Assembly: GCA_022573285.1 (NCBI GenBank)
Contig: JACZUF010000009.1
Coordinates: 28,610-92,609 of the forward strand
Length of the DNA: 64,000 nucleotides
Direction of reading: 5' to 3'
From: Chloroflexota bacterium
GTDB taxonomy: Bacteria > Chloroflexota > Dehalococcoidia > Lucifugimonadales > UBA3495
The stretch's first letter is position 1. Each line of letters opens with the position of its first letter. The notes under the pieces are model-generated. The model saw only the letters and a list, made by a program, of their open reading frames with translations. It had not been told where the DNA came from and searched no databases. Below, piece by piece: positions 52,756 to 60,378 of the stretch. A program made the translations under genes and the position numbers.

Positions 52756-53202
52756 CTACGGACGGTTCTTTGCAATTGGGACGGGTTGCCGGCCCTTGAT
52801 GTTGCTTTGTTCAATTATGGTGCAGATGTCCCCTCCCAGGGGCTTGCAGTCCACCAACCCAGTGGCGCCGTCTCTTAGCGCGGCCAGGTCGCCCTTGAAA
52901 GCTTGAAGGGCATCAATGGCCGTCTCTACTTCACCAATCTTCTGGTCCAGCAGGCCACGCACATGGACGCACGTCGACTCTTTCGCATCGTGCAACCGCA
53001 TGATGCCTAGGATCTCGTTCAGGGACAGACCCAGGCGTTTGGCCTTGAGGATGAACTCCAGCCTGCTCACCGACTCGCCACTATACGAGCGGTAGCCGGC
53101 GGGGGTCCTTGGGGGTCCCGGCATCAGGCCTTCGGCTTCATAAAACCTGATGGTCTTGGCACTGGTGCCGGTGACGCGGGCCAACTCTCCAATCTTCACC
53201 AT
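52756..53202 (-). CDS. MerR-family metal/thiol-responsive regulator of the selenoprotein operon
   Basis: 148 residues from the ATG at 53202, preferred because AAGGGAG precedes it; ATG 53220 is in frame but almost on the predicted transcription start. The N-terminal winged helix is MVKIGELARVTGTSAKTIRFYEAEGLM with AGYRSY; a dimer helix follows. Three cysteines (STCVH, VDCKP, DICTI) match the positions of metal-binding cysteines in MerR, ZntR and CadR-like sensors, with C-x7-C between the last two. It likely senses a thiol-reactive metal ion and activates its own operon. Confidence 0.87.
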   Translation of the reverse strand: MVKIGELARVTGTSAKTIRFYEAEGLMPGPPRTPAGYRSYSGESVSRLEFILKAKRLGLSLNEILGIMRLHDAKESTCVHVRGLLDQKIGEVETAIDALQAFKGDLAALRDGATGLVDCKPLGGDICTIIEQSNIKGRQPVPIAKNRP

Positions 53203-53228
53203 CCGCTCCCTTATGGTCATCGATGTGA

Positions 53229-53260
53229 ATTGTAAACCTTCCAGTAAGATGGAATGTCAA
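53229..53260 (-). promoter_or_regulatory. MerR-type promoter/operator with 20-bp spacer
   Basis: On the minus strand TTGACA (53260-53255), a 20-bp spacer and TACAAT (53234-53229). The spacer holds the dyad TTCCA-TCTTAC-TGGAA. An over-long spacer with a central dyad is the hallmark of MerR-activated promoters. Transcription would start near 53222 and read merR, glutaredoxin, the small membrane protein and the TlpA-like gene. Confidence 0.75.
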
Positions 53261-53325
53261 GGGGGTGTCGAATGCAACGACGGCAGGCGGTTACGCCGGT
53301 CTCGAATAAAACGAGTGGCTGATCC

Positions 53326-53392
53326 GAGCGATCACTCAGGATTCAACAACTCATCCGCCGCCGATGGATTTGCTAATTGGATGCGGCCATCG
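53326..53392. repeat. Right copy of the 67-bp direct repeat
   Basis: Pairs with 51594-51660 (56 of 67 identical). The two copies bracket the merR-selenoprotein operon. Confidence 0.65.
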
Positions 53393-53427
53393 TGCAACCG
53401 ATGGGACCGCGGCCAGCGCCGCCGCGC

Positions 53428-53790
53428 CTAGTCGTCCACCAGTGTCCGGGTCACATCCACCGTGGCGTAGGACCAAGCGATCTTGAAGGGCGTGCCGCCG
53501 GTGTTGATCAGCCGGTGGTGGGCGCCCGGCGTGATGAAGGCGGCGTCGTACTGCCGCACCCGGTGCTCCCGGCCGTTGATAATCAAGATGCCCTCGCCCT
53601 CGATGACGATCACCGACTCCTCGGCGTTGTGGTAGTGGGTGGTGTTGGAAGCGCCGGCCTCGAAGGTGGTGATCCCGCTGGAGATCTCGGTGGCGCCGGT
53701 CTCCTTGGTCACGCTGCTGGCGACGGTGACCCCCGGGGCGCGTTCCAGGCTGCTGACTTCCTCTCTTTTGATCACACGTGGCTCAGGCAT
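53428..53790 (-). CDS. Cupin-domain protein
   Basis: 120 residues. A single cupin barrel: FEAGASNTTHYHNAEESVIVIEGEG carries the H-x-H and glutamate metal ligands of motif 1, and the second motif is PGAHHRLINTGG. Metal-binding cupins of this size include dioxygenases, isomerases and small-molecule sensors. It lies 11 bp downstream of the HpaB-like gene on the same strand and may share its pathway. Its 3' end is partly duplicated at 51661-51715. Confidence 0.88.
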   Translation of the reverse strand: MPEPRVIKREEVSSLERAPGVTVASSVTKETGATEISSGITTFEAGASNTTHYHNAEESVIVIEGEGILIINGREHRVRQYDAAFITPGAHHRLINTGGTPFKIAWSYATVDVTRTLVDD

Positions 53791-53801
53791 ATTGAACTCC
53801 T

Positions 53802-55256
53802 TTATTCCTGGGCCAGAAAATCCCGCACCATGGCGCTGGCGGGCTCCCGGTCGGTCATGTTGTACAGGATGACGGCGTTGCGGACCGAGTCGGCCTGGAA
53901 GAACCGCTCGTAGAGTATCTGGCGGGCCCCAAAGGCGCTGCAGCTTGCGTCCCAGGCCAACCGGAACAGCTTTACACGGTCGCGGGCCGAAGTGCTGTCG
54001 GTCTCCAGATAGCGGTTGATGTCCTCGGCCAACGGGCCTTCCATATCGGCCTCGGTGGGCAGGGCCATCAGGCTGCTGGAACCCAACAGGTGCAGTATTT
54101 CGCCCATCCGCGGGTACATGCGGATGAACATATTACGGGCCACCTGCAGCGGCAACTCGGCGGGACACATGACGCCCCATTCGTCGATCTTGGCATCCAC
54201 CTCCGCCGCCCGCAGGCAGGACCTGGTGACCTCCAGGTTTTCGATGATCTCGGCGATCATGGTCTGGACCTGGGTCTGCTCGCTGGAGCCCAGGGTCTCG
54301 GCCATCAGGTTGGCCAACCCCAATACGAACTCGCACTTAGCCACGTTCTTGGTCACCACCTGGTGCCCCGAGTGCCGGTGCCGGTTGGTGGCCATCTGCA
54401 TGTTGTTGCACAGCGCGACGTCGCCCAGGAGAAACACCCGCTCCCAGGGCACCAGCACGTTGTCGAAGAAGGCCACGGCATCCATCTCCTCGAAGCGCGA
54501 GCCCAGGGGATGGTCGAAATGGGAGCGGCCATGGTCGAAGCTCTCGCGGCATTGGAACTTGAGGCCCGGGGTGTTGCAGGGGATGGCGAAGGCGAAGGAC
54601 GTGGGATTGGGCGCGTTGCCCGGCAGCATGTGGGACGCGGTGGGATACAGGGCAATCTCTTCGGAGAGCGGGGCCAGGGTGGCCAACACCCGCGCTCCGT
54701 GGACGACGATCCCGGCGTCGGTCTCTTTCACCACCGAGAGGGCGATGTCCGTCCGGTCCTCCAGGGGGGTCGCGCCCGGCGTCCGGTTGCGCTGCAGGTT
54801 AAGCAGGGTGTGGGTCAGTACCAGGTCGTTCTCGCGGACATGCTCGTAATAGGCCTGAATATTGTGCTTGAATTCGGGCCGGTTCTGGGCAAAGTAGTCT
54901 CCGGCGGCGGCCATGGCCATCATGTTCACGTTCATGAAATCGGGGCTGCGGCCCATCATCCCGCAGTTGGCCTGGGCCCAATGGTGCATCATCACCCTTC
55001 GTCTTTCCAGATCCTCGATGGTCCGGGGGGTGATGAATGACAGGCCCACCCGGTCGCCGGTGGTGGGAGATTCGTAGGTCATCTCGTCCCGCAACTTGGC
55101 GTCGTGCTGCATGTCCAGCAGATTGGCAATGGTCTGCACTCCGTTGCGTAAGCCGGGGTGGGTTGTGACGTCTTTGACCCTCTTGCCGTTGAGGTAGACT
55201 TCGGGAGAATTCTCCTTCAGGCCCTTGATGTATTCCGCCCCTGTCCTGGCTGGCAT
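53802..55256 (-). CDS. 4-hydroxyphenylacetate 3-hydroxylase (HpaB)-family flavin monooxygenase
   Basis: 484 residues of the HpaB/PvcC family: TGAEYIKGLKENSPEVYLNGKRVKDVTTHP at the start, MMGRSPDFMNV, LTHTLLNLQRNR, ALSVVKETDAGIVVHGARVLATLAPLSEEI and DNVLVPWERVFLLGD, all typical flavin- and substrate-binding regions. These enzymes hydroxylate phenols with reduced FAD supplied by a separate reductase, which is not adjacent here. A cupin follows in the same operon. Related enzymes act on 4-hydroxybutyryl-CoA, but the motifs fit HpaB better. Confidence 0.9.
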   Translation of the reverse strand: MPARTGAEYIKGLKENSPEVYLNGKRVKDVTTHPGLRNGVQTIANLLDMQHDAKLRDEMTYESPTTGDRVGLSFITPRTIEDLERRRVMMHHWAQANCGMMGRSPDFMNVNMMAMAAAGDYFAQNRPEFKHNIQAYYEHVRENDLVLTHTLLNLQRNRTPGATPLEDRTDIALSVVKETDAGIVVHGARVLATLAPLSEEIALYPTASHMLPGNAPNPTSFAFAIPCNTPGLKFQCRESFDHGRSHFDHPLGSRFEEMDAVAFFDNVLVPWERVFLLGDVALCNNMQMATNRHRHSGHQVVTKNVAKCEFVLGLANLMAETLGSSEQTQVQTMIAEIIENLEVTRSCLRAAEVDAKIDEWGVMCPAELPLQVARNMFIRMYPRMGEILHLLGSSSLMALPTEADMEGPLAEDINRYLETDSTSARDRVKLFRLAWDASCSAFGARQILYERFFQADSVRNAVILYNMTDREPASAMVRDFLAQE

Positions 55257-55465
55257 GGTCTGGCCTCCTGGCGGCGGGTCCCGGGCTGCCCCGATAAACC
55301 GGGGCTGACCGGCGCTGGGTGATTCACTTCATGTGATTATGACGATTGATCGGTGAGATATTACCATGTCCCCACCCCGTTGCCCCGCACTCGTTGCCTC
55401 AGGGGCATAATGGGCGTACTATGCGCCTACTCAAGCGTGGCAAGCAGACAGCGGAGATAGAAGAT

Positions 55466-55783
55466 ATGTATGTGATAATCGTGCCCATCCAAATACAGGA
55501 AGGACACCGGGAGGAGTTCCTGGAGGCCCTGATGGTAGACGCCAAGGGGGCCAACAATGACGAGCCGGGCTGCCTGCGGTTCGACGCGATTCAAGATGCC
55601 GAGGACGATCACCGTATCTGGCTATACGAGGTCTACAAGGACGAGGCCGCCTTCAAGGCCCACCTTGAGGCGCCCCACTTCGCCGTCTTCAAGGAAGCGG
55701 CGGACAAATGGCGCGTAGAGGGTATCCAAGGGTCCGCCAGGGGGAGCATAAACCTTTATCCCACGGACGCTGAGTGGCGGTAG
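55466..55783 (+). CDS. Antibiotic biosynthesis monooxygenase (ABM)-domain protein
   Basis: 105 residues from the ATG at 55466, which has GGAG upstream; a longer frame to 55346 is not family-like. The ABM ferredoxin-like fold shows as MYVIIVPIQIQEGHREEFLEALMVDAKGANNDEPGCLRFDAI and LYEVYKDEAAFKAHLEAPHF. Members include quinol monooxygenases and haem-degrading or LsrG-type isomerases. The conserved histidine in KAHLEAPHF is present. Substrate unknown. Confidence 0.88.
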   Translation: MYVIIVPIQIQEGHREEFLEALMVDAKGANNDEPGCLRFDAIQDAEDDHRIWLYEVYKDEAAFKAHLEAPHFAVFKEAADKWRVEGIQGSARGSINLYPTDAEWR

Positions 55784-55850
55784 ACGGCAGGGACAGGGTA
55801 GATATTGGTATTTCTTCCACTAACTCATCTCGAAACTTGAAGATGACCAA

Positions 55851-56321
55851 TTGACTTTTCAACCTTATGACCCCGGCGAGCTACCCACAAAGGGTCCACC
55901 GATTGAGGGAAGTTCCATCATTATCACTTTGCCGGGTTTACCTCCTTATAAAGATCGACACAGATCAATAAGGAACGTCAAACATCCGAAGAATGACTCC
56001 TTTATTGCTCTTCGGGGAGCTGCCACTGAGGCTATGGACGGGCATGCCTGTTACCGACATGCGGTAAGGCTAATCCTGAAGATTTGGGCTCCTAAGCTTC
56101 AGGATGGTCGGTCTTTAATTGACTATGCGGGTGGAGTCGAAGACACCCTCGATGGTAGCCACGGGCCATCTTTCACATACCTTCCCATAGTCTATGAAGA
56201 CGATTGCCAAGTCGTCGACGGTCACTCCGAATTCATCCAAGCAGAATACGAGGAATACGAGCTAAAAATCATTTTTCTATCATGGGAGCAGATATTATCT
56301 AGGCCACATCTCCTACCATAA
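55851..56321 (+). CDS. RusA-like Holliday junction resolvase family protein
   Basis: 156 residues from a TTG start. The C-terminal half reads SLIDYAGGVEDTLDGSHG and VYEDDCQVVDG, which match the acidic metal-binding core of RusA-type endonucleases (DxDN-like region and DDxQv). RusA resolves four-way junctions and is usually phage-derived. The AT-rich codon use and the TTG start also suggest a phage or mobile origin. The gene stands alone between an ABM protein and a RidA gene. Confidence 0.6.
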   Translation: MTFQPYDPGELPTKGPPIEGSSIIITLPGLPPYKDRHRSIRNVKHPKNDSFIALRGAATEAMDGHACYRHAVRLILKIWAPKLQDGRSLIDYAGGVEDTLDGSHGPSFTYLPIVYEDDCQVVDGHSEFIQAEYEEYELKIIFLSWEQILSRPHLLP

Positions 56322-56489
56322 GAATGGTCCAAGAACCTTTGGTCTCTCTTTCTCGGCGATGACCAGGGCACTTATCCGAATGTTATGTCAGGATTTCAAA
56401 GCAAGCCGTTCAAAACTTTGCCGACGCGATGGTACCCACGAAGCAACCTGTCAACAACAAGATAAATAGAATAGATAGGGAGGGCCGCA

Positions 56490-56885
56490 ATGGCTAAGAC
56501 CATCCTTCAAAGCGCCAAGGTCGCCGCGCCCGGCGGGATAATGTCCCAGGGAGTGGAGGTCCCGGCGGGCAAGATGGTGTTTGTCTCGGGTCAGGTGGCG
56601 AGGGACACGGACGGCAGCGTTGTCGGGGTCGGCGATGTCACCGTCCAGACCCGGAAGGTGTTGCAGAACATGCAGGCGGTGTTGGCCGAGTCCGGGGCAA
56701 CCATGGACGACGTGGTGAAAGTCACGGTGTTCGTCACCAACCTGCAGCAGCACTTCGCCGCCATCCATCAGGTTCGAGGCGAGTTCTTCAAGAGCGGCTA
56801 TCCGGCCAGCACCATGGTGGAGGTGAAATCCCTGGTCCACGAGGACATGCTCATCGAGATCGAAGCCATCGCCGTGACGAATTAG
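56490..56885 (+). CDS. RidA/YjgF-family protein
   Basis: 131 residues, preceded by AGGGAGG eight bases before the ATG. Motifs are VPAGKMVFVSGQVARDTDGSVVGVGDVTVQTRKVLQNMQAVLAESGA and the ending STMVEVKSLVHEDMLIEIEAIAV. The catalytic-type arginine of RidA is replaced by His (VHEDMLIE), so it may belong to a non-deaminase subgroup. Third RidA gene of the window. Confidence 0.88.
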   Translation: MAKTILQSAKVAAPGGIMSQGVEVPAGKMVFVSGQVARDTDGSVVGVGDVTVQTRKVLQNMQAVLAESGATMDDVVKVTVFVTNLQQHFAAIHQVRGEFFKSGYPASTMVEVKSLVHEDMLIEIEAIAVTN

Positions 56886-56922
56886 CCCCGATAATATCGG
56901 GGCTGACAGCTATCAGGATTAT

Positions 56923-56960
56923 AAACAGGGGCGTCCCGATGTACCGGGACGCCCCTGTTT
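56923..56960. terminator. Bidirectional terminator
   Basis: AAACAGGGGCGTCCCG (56923-56938) and CGGGACGCCCCTGTTT (56945-56960) are perfect 16-bp arms with a 6-base loop, located between the convergent RidA and VOC genes. Confidence 0.8.
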
Positions 56961-56988
56961 GGTTGCCGGGTTGTTGTTAAGTCTGTTT

Positions 56989-57492
56989 CTAGCTCTTGGC
57001 TGAAACCCCGTCGGGTTGGAGCTCCTTTTCCCAGGGACCGGGGAAGTGGACGGTGGGGCGGTCGCCGTGCATAAAGAGCTTTTCCTGACGGTACCACTCG
57101 CTCCTCGGCGTCTCATAATAGACTTCGATGCCGTTGCCGTCGGGGTCCTCGATGTAGATGCCCAAGGACAGGCTGTGGTTGGAGACCCGCTTGATCTCCA
57201 CGCCCTTTTTGTGCAGGTTGTTGTAGAAGTCTTCCAGGTCGGCCAGGCTATCCATGCGCCAGGCCATGTGGTTCAAGCCCACCTGCCCCTGATGGGGGCC
57301 TTCGGCGTCGGCGCCCACTTCCATCAGAGCGATCTCGTGGGACTCGTCCAAGTTGGCCGACATGAATGCGGCCCGCCCCGCCAGGAAATCGTAGGTGTGC
57401 AGACCCAAGACGTCCTCGTACCACTGGCGCGATGCCTCTGCGTTCCGAACGTAAATGTTCACATGACCCAGGTGGCTCGGTGTGTAACCCAT
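56989..57492 (-). CDS. VOC-family ring-cleavage dioxygenase-like protein
   Basis: 167 residues. Metal ligands are His9 (HLGHVNIYVRN), His75 (LNHMAWRM) and Glu123 (GNGIEVYYE), arranged as in catechol 2,3-dioxygenase and related extradiol enzymes; IYIEDPDGNGIEVYYE is a classical motif. Slightly shorter than two-module dioxygenases, so it may be a one-half-type member. It converges with the RidA gene. Substrate unknown. Confidence 0.88.
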   Translation of the reverse strand: MGYTPSHLGHVNIYVRNAEASRQWYEDVLGLHTYDFLAGRAAFMSANLDESHEIALMEVGADAEGPHQGQVGLNHMAWRMDSLADLEDFYNNLHKKGVEIKRVSNHSLSLGIYIEDPDGNGIEVYYETPRSEWYRQEKLFMHGDRPTVHFPGPWEKELQPDGVSAKS

Positions 57493-57710
57493 CGTTCTTC
57501 TCCAATTTCAGAGTAGGCTTACGTCGCCAAAAGTACCACAACCAACCGAACCCGCGCAACCGCCGGCGCAGCCGGGATTCCATGGACGGGCAGGGGCCGA
57601 GTTAACCGCCGGGGACACGGGGTTTCCATGAGTTGTTGCGCAGGTGCGCCGACTCTGGGATGGGCCGGCAATATGGGCCGCCATCCGAGTCCCCGCTCAG
57701 GCGCGGATGG

Positions 57711-57716
57711 TACAAT
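57711..57716 (+). promoter_or_regulatory. Possible -10 element for tRNA-Lys
   Basis: TACAAT lies 40 bp upstream of the tRNA gene. No convincing -35 is seen, so this is tentative. Confidence 0.3.
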
Positions 57717-57755
57717 ATCTCCGCCGGGGTGTTAGCCTCGTTTCCCCCTCACAAT

Positions 57756-57828
57756 GGGCCGTTAGCTCAGTCGGCAGAGCGCCGGACTTTTAATCCGGGT
57801 GTCGCGGGTTCGATCCCCGCACGGCCCA
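57756..57828 (+). tRNA. tRNA-Lys (TTT anticodon)
   Basis: 73 bases with a 7-bp acceptor stem (GGGCCGT/ACGGCCC), D-arm with AGCTCAGTCGGCAGAGC, anticodon stem CCGGA/TCCGG around CTTTTAA (anticodon TTT) and T-arm GCGGG-TTCGATC-CCCGC, discriminator A. CCA is not encoded. Its 3' 51 bp is repeated at 61007-61057. Confidence 0.95.
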
Positions 57829-57829
57829 C
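57779..57829. repeat. Left attachment-site repeat (attL) inside tRNA-Lys
   Basis: The sequence from the D-arm end to one base past the tRNA recurs at 61007-61057 with one mismatch (C57787 versus T61015). This is the signature of site-specific integration by a tRNA-targeting tyrosine recombinase. Confidence 0.8.
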
Positions 57830-57847
57830 TCGTAATTCATCTCTTTT

Positions 57848-57857
57848 GACAGCAACC
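57848..57857 (+). repeat. Candidate integrase arm-type site
   Basis: GACAGCAACC, 19 bp inside the left end. The same 10-mer occurs twice in tandem at 60890-60899 and 60902-60911, inside the right end. Confidence 0.45.
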
Positions 57858-57862
57858 CAACG

Positions 57863-58054
57863 TTAATTACCTCTTAGCGTATCGACCATTCTAGTTACCG
57901 CACTGCGGAGCGCAGAAGGCACGACATGGGAATAGGTATTCATAGTTAAACTTACCTGACTGTGGCCTAGTACCTCCTTGACATCCCAAGCTTGAACGTT
58001 TTGGGCCAGCAGTAGCAAAGCTCCACCAGTTTGTTGAAGTCCTTCCCGAGCCAC
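57863..58054 (-). pseudogene. Truncated tyrosine integrase (C-terminus only)
   Basis: The frame ends at 57863 and encodes VKEVLGHSQVSLTMNTYSHVVPSALRSAV, the end of a phage-type tyrosine recombinase with the late catalytic histidine (LGH) and the nucleophilic tyrosine (NTYSH). The N-terminal DNA-binding domain, the first arginine, lysine and HxxR box are missing; unrelated sequence precedes the tail. It is placed right beside tRNA-Lys, as an island integrase would be. It cannot work, so the element is fixed. Confidence 0.7.
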
Positions 58055-58218
58055 TTTTCGCCATCATCGTCAGGCATCCCCGGCTTCTCGCTACAGTCGC
58101 ATTTCTGCCAGTGCCGCCAGTATTCGCGCCTAGGCGAAATGTACATGCCAAACCCATAGATTTGGAAACAATCGGAGCAGACTTTTAAGTCGGGGTATTT
58201 GAAAAAGTTTTCTTGCAT
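57967..58218 (-). CDS. Hypothetical cysteine-rich protein (possible zinc-binding)
   Basis: 83 residues overlapping the integrase relic in another frame at its end. Cysteine pairs CSDC and CDC, with histidine nearby, suggest a zinc-binding site; WRHWQKCDCSE and ELCYCW contain more. The last 20 or so codons run into the integrase remnant, so the true end may be lost. Function unknown. Confidence 0.4.
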   Translation of the reverse strand: MQENFFKYPDLKVCSDCFQIYGFGMYISPRREYWRHWQKCDCSEKPGMPDDDGEKWLGKDFNKLVELCYCWPKTFKLGMSRRY

Positions 58219-58234
58219 AGCTTAAAGCCAAATT

Positions 58235-59158
58235 TTATTGTTCTTCGATGTTCCCATACTGGGATTCATAAGATTTCAGCTTTCGCTTAATATCACGAGC
58301 CCAGTGAGAGAGGTTGACGCCGTTTATCTGCTCCGATTCTCGATAAAATCTTTTGGTTTGGTCATTGGTAACGAGAAGTTCAAATGCGATGCCGTCCCGT
58401 ATTGCCAAAACTAAAGCCGCTGAAAACATCTCCTCGTCAGGGCCGTCTTCTACGGTTAAAACCGGCTCGAAATGAGCAAAAACCCTTTCTTGCAACCACC
58501 GATAGCTAGTGTTCTCCTGGTCAGCGTTCCGAAGATACTTTGACCATTCAGTCTTACCCACCTCATGGTTATGGAGTGGTGGGTTTACCTCCCTAGCTAA
58601 TATTGCTCTGGCTTTACCGGGATATTTTCGCGCAAACGCTGCGCCTGTCATGAAAGCCGAACCAGCGACATTTCTACATCGACCCTCTCGTTTAGCGTGC
58701 GAGGCGAGCCAGATAAATTCGCGCATAGAGTTGGCTGTTACCAGGTAACGACAGAACTGTTGCGGCCCCGGTTCAACATCAATTAAGGGTCTCATTGATT
58801 GGGGCGCGTCAGCTCTCGTTAAATCTTGAATTGACTCGTCGGCACGGCTTGAAGGCTCGGAATTGACAGGAGAGGTATTCTTGGCCGAACTATATTTCAC
58901 CCGCGCATAGTCCTCTTCCGTGGGTTCTCTAGAACCCAGTAGCTCCACTTCGTCTTCGGTCAGGTCTTCCCTTGTTAAACGTTTCTTCAAGGCGCTGTCG
59001 TATGCCGACTGCATCACCTTGTTTAACAGAACCCAGACGCCAACAGCGACGCCAAGAATCAACACGCCGATTGCCGGGTCGCTTCTTTCTGGGATACCCG
59101 TAATGTTTACGATACCTACGACGGCTAAAACTACCGCTATTAGTCTGAGGAACGCCAT
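58235..59158 (-). CDS. Hypothetical membrane-anchored protein of the island
   Basis: 307 residues from ATG 59158; the longer frame to 59476 runs through non-family sequence. Two N-terminal transmembrane helices (about 4-22 and 30-48) are followed by a charged linker and a cytoplasmic domain with CRYLVTANSMREFIWLASHAKREGRCRNVAGSAFMTGAAFARKYPGKARAILAREVN and a C-terminal helix. I do not recognise the family. Codon usage is less GC-rich than the core genome, consistent with island cargo. Confidence 0.6.
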   Translation of the reverse strand: MAFLRLIAVVLAVVGIVNITGIPERSDPAIGVLILGVAVGVWVLLNKVMQSAYDSALKKRLTREDLTEDEVELLGSREPTEEDYARVKYSSAKNTSPVNSEPSSRADESIQDLTRADAPQSMRPLIDVEPGPQQFCRYLVTANSMREFIWLASHAKREGRCRNVAGSAFMTGAAFARKYPGKARAILAREVNPPLHNHEVGKTEWSKYLRNADQENTSYRWLQERVFAHFEPVLTVEDGPDEEMFSAALVLAIRDGIAFELLVTNDQTKRFYRESEQINGVNLSHWARDIKRKLKSYESQYGNIEEQ

Positions 59159-59344
59159 AAAAAGAGCCCCCTCGCGGCTGGAGTACGGTTCCTGCGACAG
59201 ACCCGATACCCACGCTAGAGCCGCTCGGGAGCACGTTGCCGTACTCCCACTACAGCGTGGGCCTCCGCAAAGAGGTCTTGTTCGAGTCTGTCGCAGCTTG
59301 ATTGTACCAAGGATGGCCATTAGGGGACATTCCACAGGATGAAG

Positions 59345-59406
59345 CCGCCTCAGACAAGTGGAGAGCCAGTACTGCGCTGGCCTTGGTGCTCCCCCTCCCG
59401 TATTCC
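59345..59406. repeat. 62-bp direct repeat, left copy
   Basis: Matches 60131-60192 over 62 bp with no gap (about four fifths identical by eye), including GCTGGCCTTGGTGCT and CCCCTCCCGT. The copies flank the HEPN-type gene. Confidence 0.6.
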
Positions 59407-59518
59407 TCAGCGGCATGAATTGGAACGCGGAACTTGATATAGGATTCGATTCACTAGCCGGATTAGTCTCATCCAAGGCTTAAAAAAATATTGGAAATCT
59501 CAGCAGGAGAATAGGGTC

Positions 59519-60082
59519 ATGGTTCAACCAAAGCCAATCAAGGCCAAGGCCTCAGTCGTTTCTCCCAGCATCTGGCAGTCCGCCAACTTTGCGGAGAGTT
59601 GGTACAGGGATGCTCTCAAGGAATCAGTGGCAGGAGGTGCAGATGCACGCCGTCGTGAGATTCTGTTCGCAACTTGCTTCCTTGAGAGTTACATCTTCGA
59701 GTGGGCACGTCGAAATTTACAGATTGAGGAGGTTAATAATTTTTTGATTTCAAAGCCTCGTCGAATGAGAAGCTTGCTAACGAAATGGAAAAAGATTCCC
59801 CAAGAGCTTTTCGAAGCCGACAAACTGAACACCAAACCCGTTCTAGATGTGTCAGGCTTGGACGACCTTATCAAACATAGAAATGGCTTAGTTCATGCTC
59901 ACGCAAGCCGTCCTGCAAACCCATCCCAAGCCGCCGAGACAATGCCATTTCCCACGATAAATGAATTGGAACATAGGGAACCTGGTTGGGCTTGTAAAAT
60001 CGCAGTCGAGCTCATCAGTGAACTTCATAGACAAATCGGTACTGCGGTCCCGGACTACCTAGAAATGCCGTCAGCATGTTGA
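59519..60082 (+). CDS. HEPN-domain-like protein of the island
   Basis: 187 residues, mostly helical. The motif R121-N-GLV-H126 in DDLIKHRNGLVHAHASRP matches the R-x4-6-H active site of HEPN ribonucleases, with a preceding helix FATCFLESYIFEWARRN. HEPN proteins often act in defence and toxin-antitoxin systems. No MNT-type nucleotidyltransferase partner is adjacent. It lies between two 62-bp repeats. The family is not one I can name exactly. Confidence 0.6.
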   Translation: MVQPKPIKAKASVVSPSIWQSANFAESWYRDALKESVAGGADARRREILFATCFLESYIFEWARRNLQIEEVNNFLISKPRRMRSLLTKWKKIPQELFEADKLNTKPVLDVSGLDDLIKHRNGLVHAHASRPANPSQAAETMPFPTINELEHREPGWACKIAVELISELHRQIGTAVPDYLEMPSAC

Positions 60083-60130
60083 GCCTCTGTCTCAACCTGA
60101 ATTTTGCCAAGGACGACGGCTAAAAATGTT

Positions 60131-60192
60131 CCGCCTTTGACAGATGGAAAGCCAATGGTTCGCTGGCCTTGGTGCTTCCCCTCCCGTGTTCC
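60131..60192. repeat. 62-bp direct repeat, right copy
   Basis: See the copy at 59345-59406. The pair brackets the HEPN-type gene and its promoter region. Confidence 0.6.
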
Positions 60193-60378
60193 CCAATCGC
60201 ATCAAATCAAATTTTCAAAAATCATGAAAAAAATATCTGGCCGTCTGATATACCAATACATATAGAATGGGGCCGAGGTCCAATACCCCCATCACATTCT
60301 CCGTCACTTTCCGGGCATCCCTCAGTTGTGGTTGACGGGAGGGGGAAGGCAACCTGAGCCGGTATTATGGGAGCGAGC

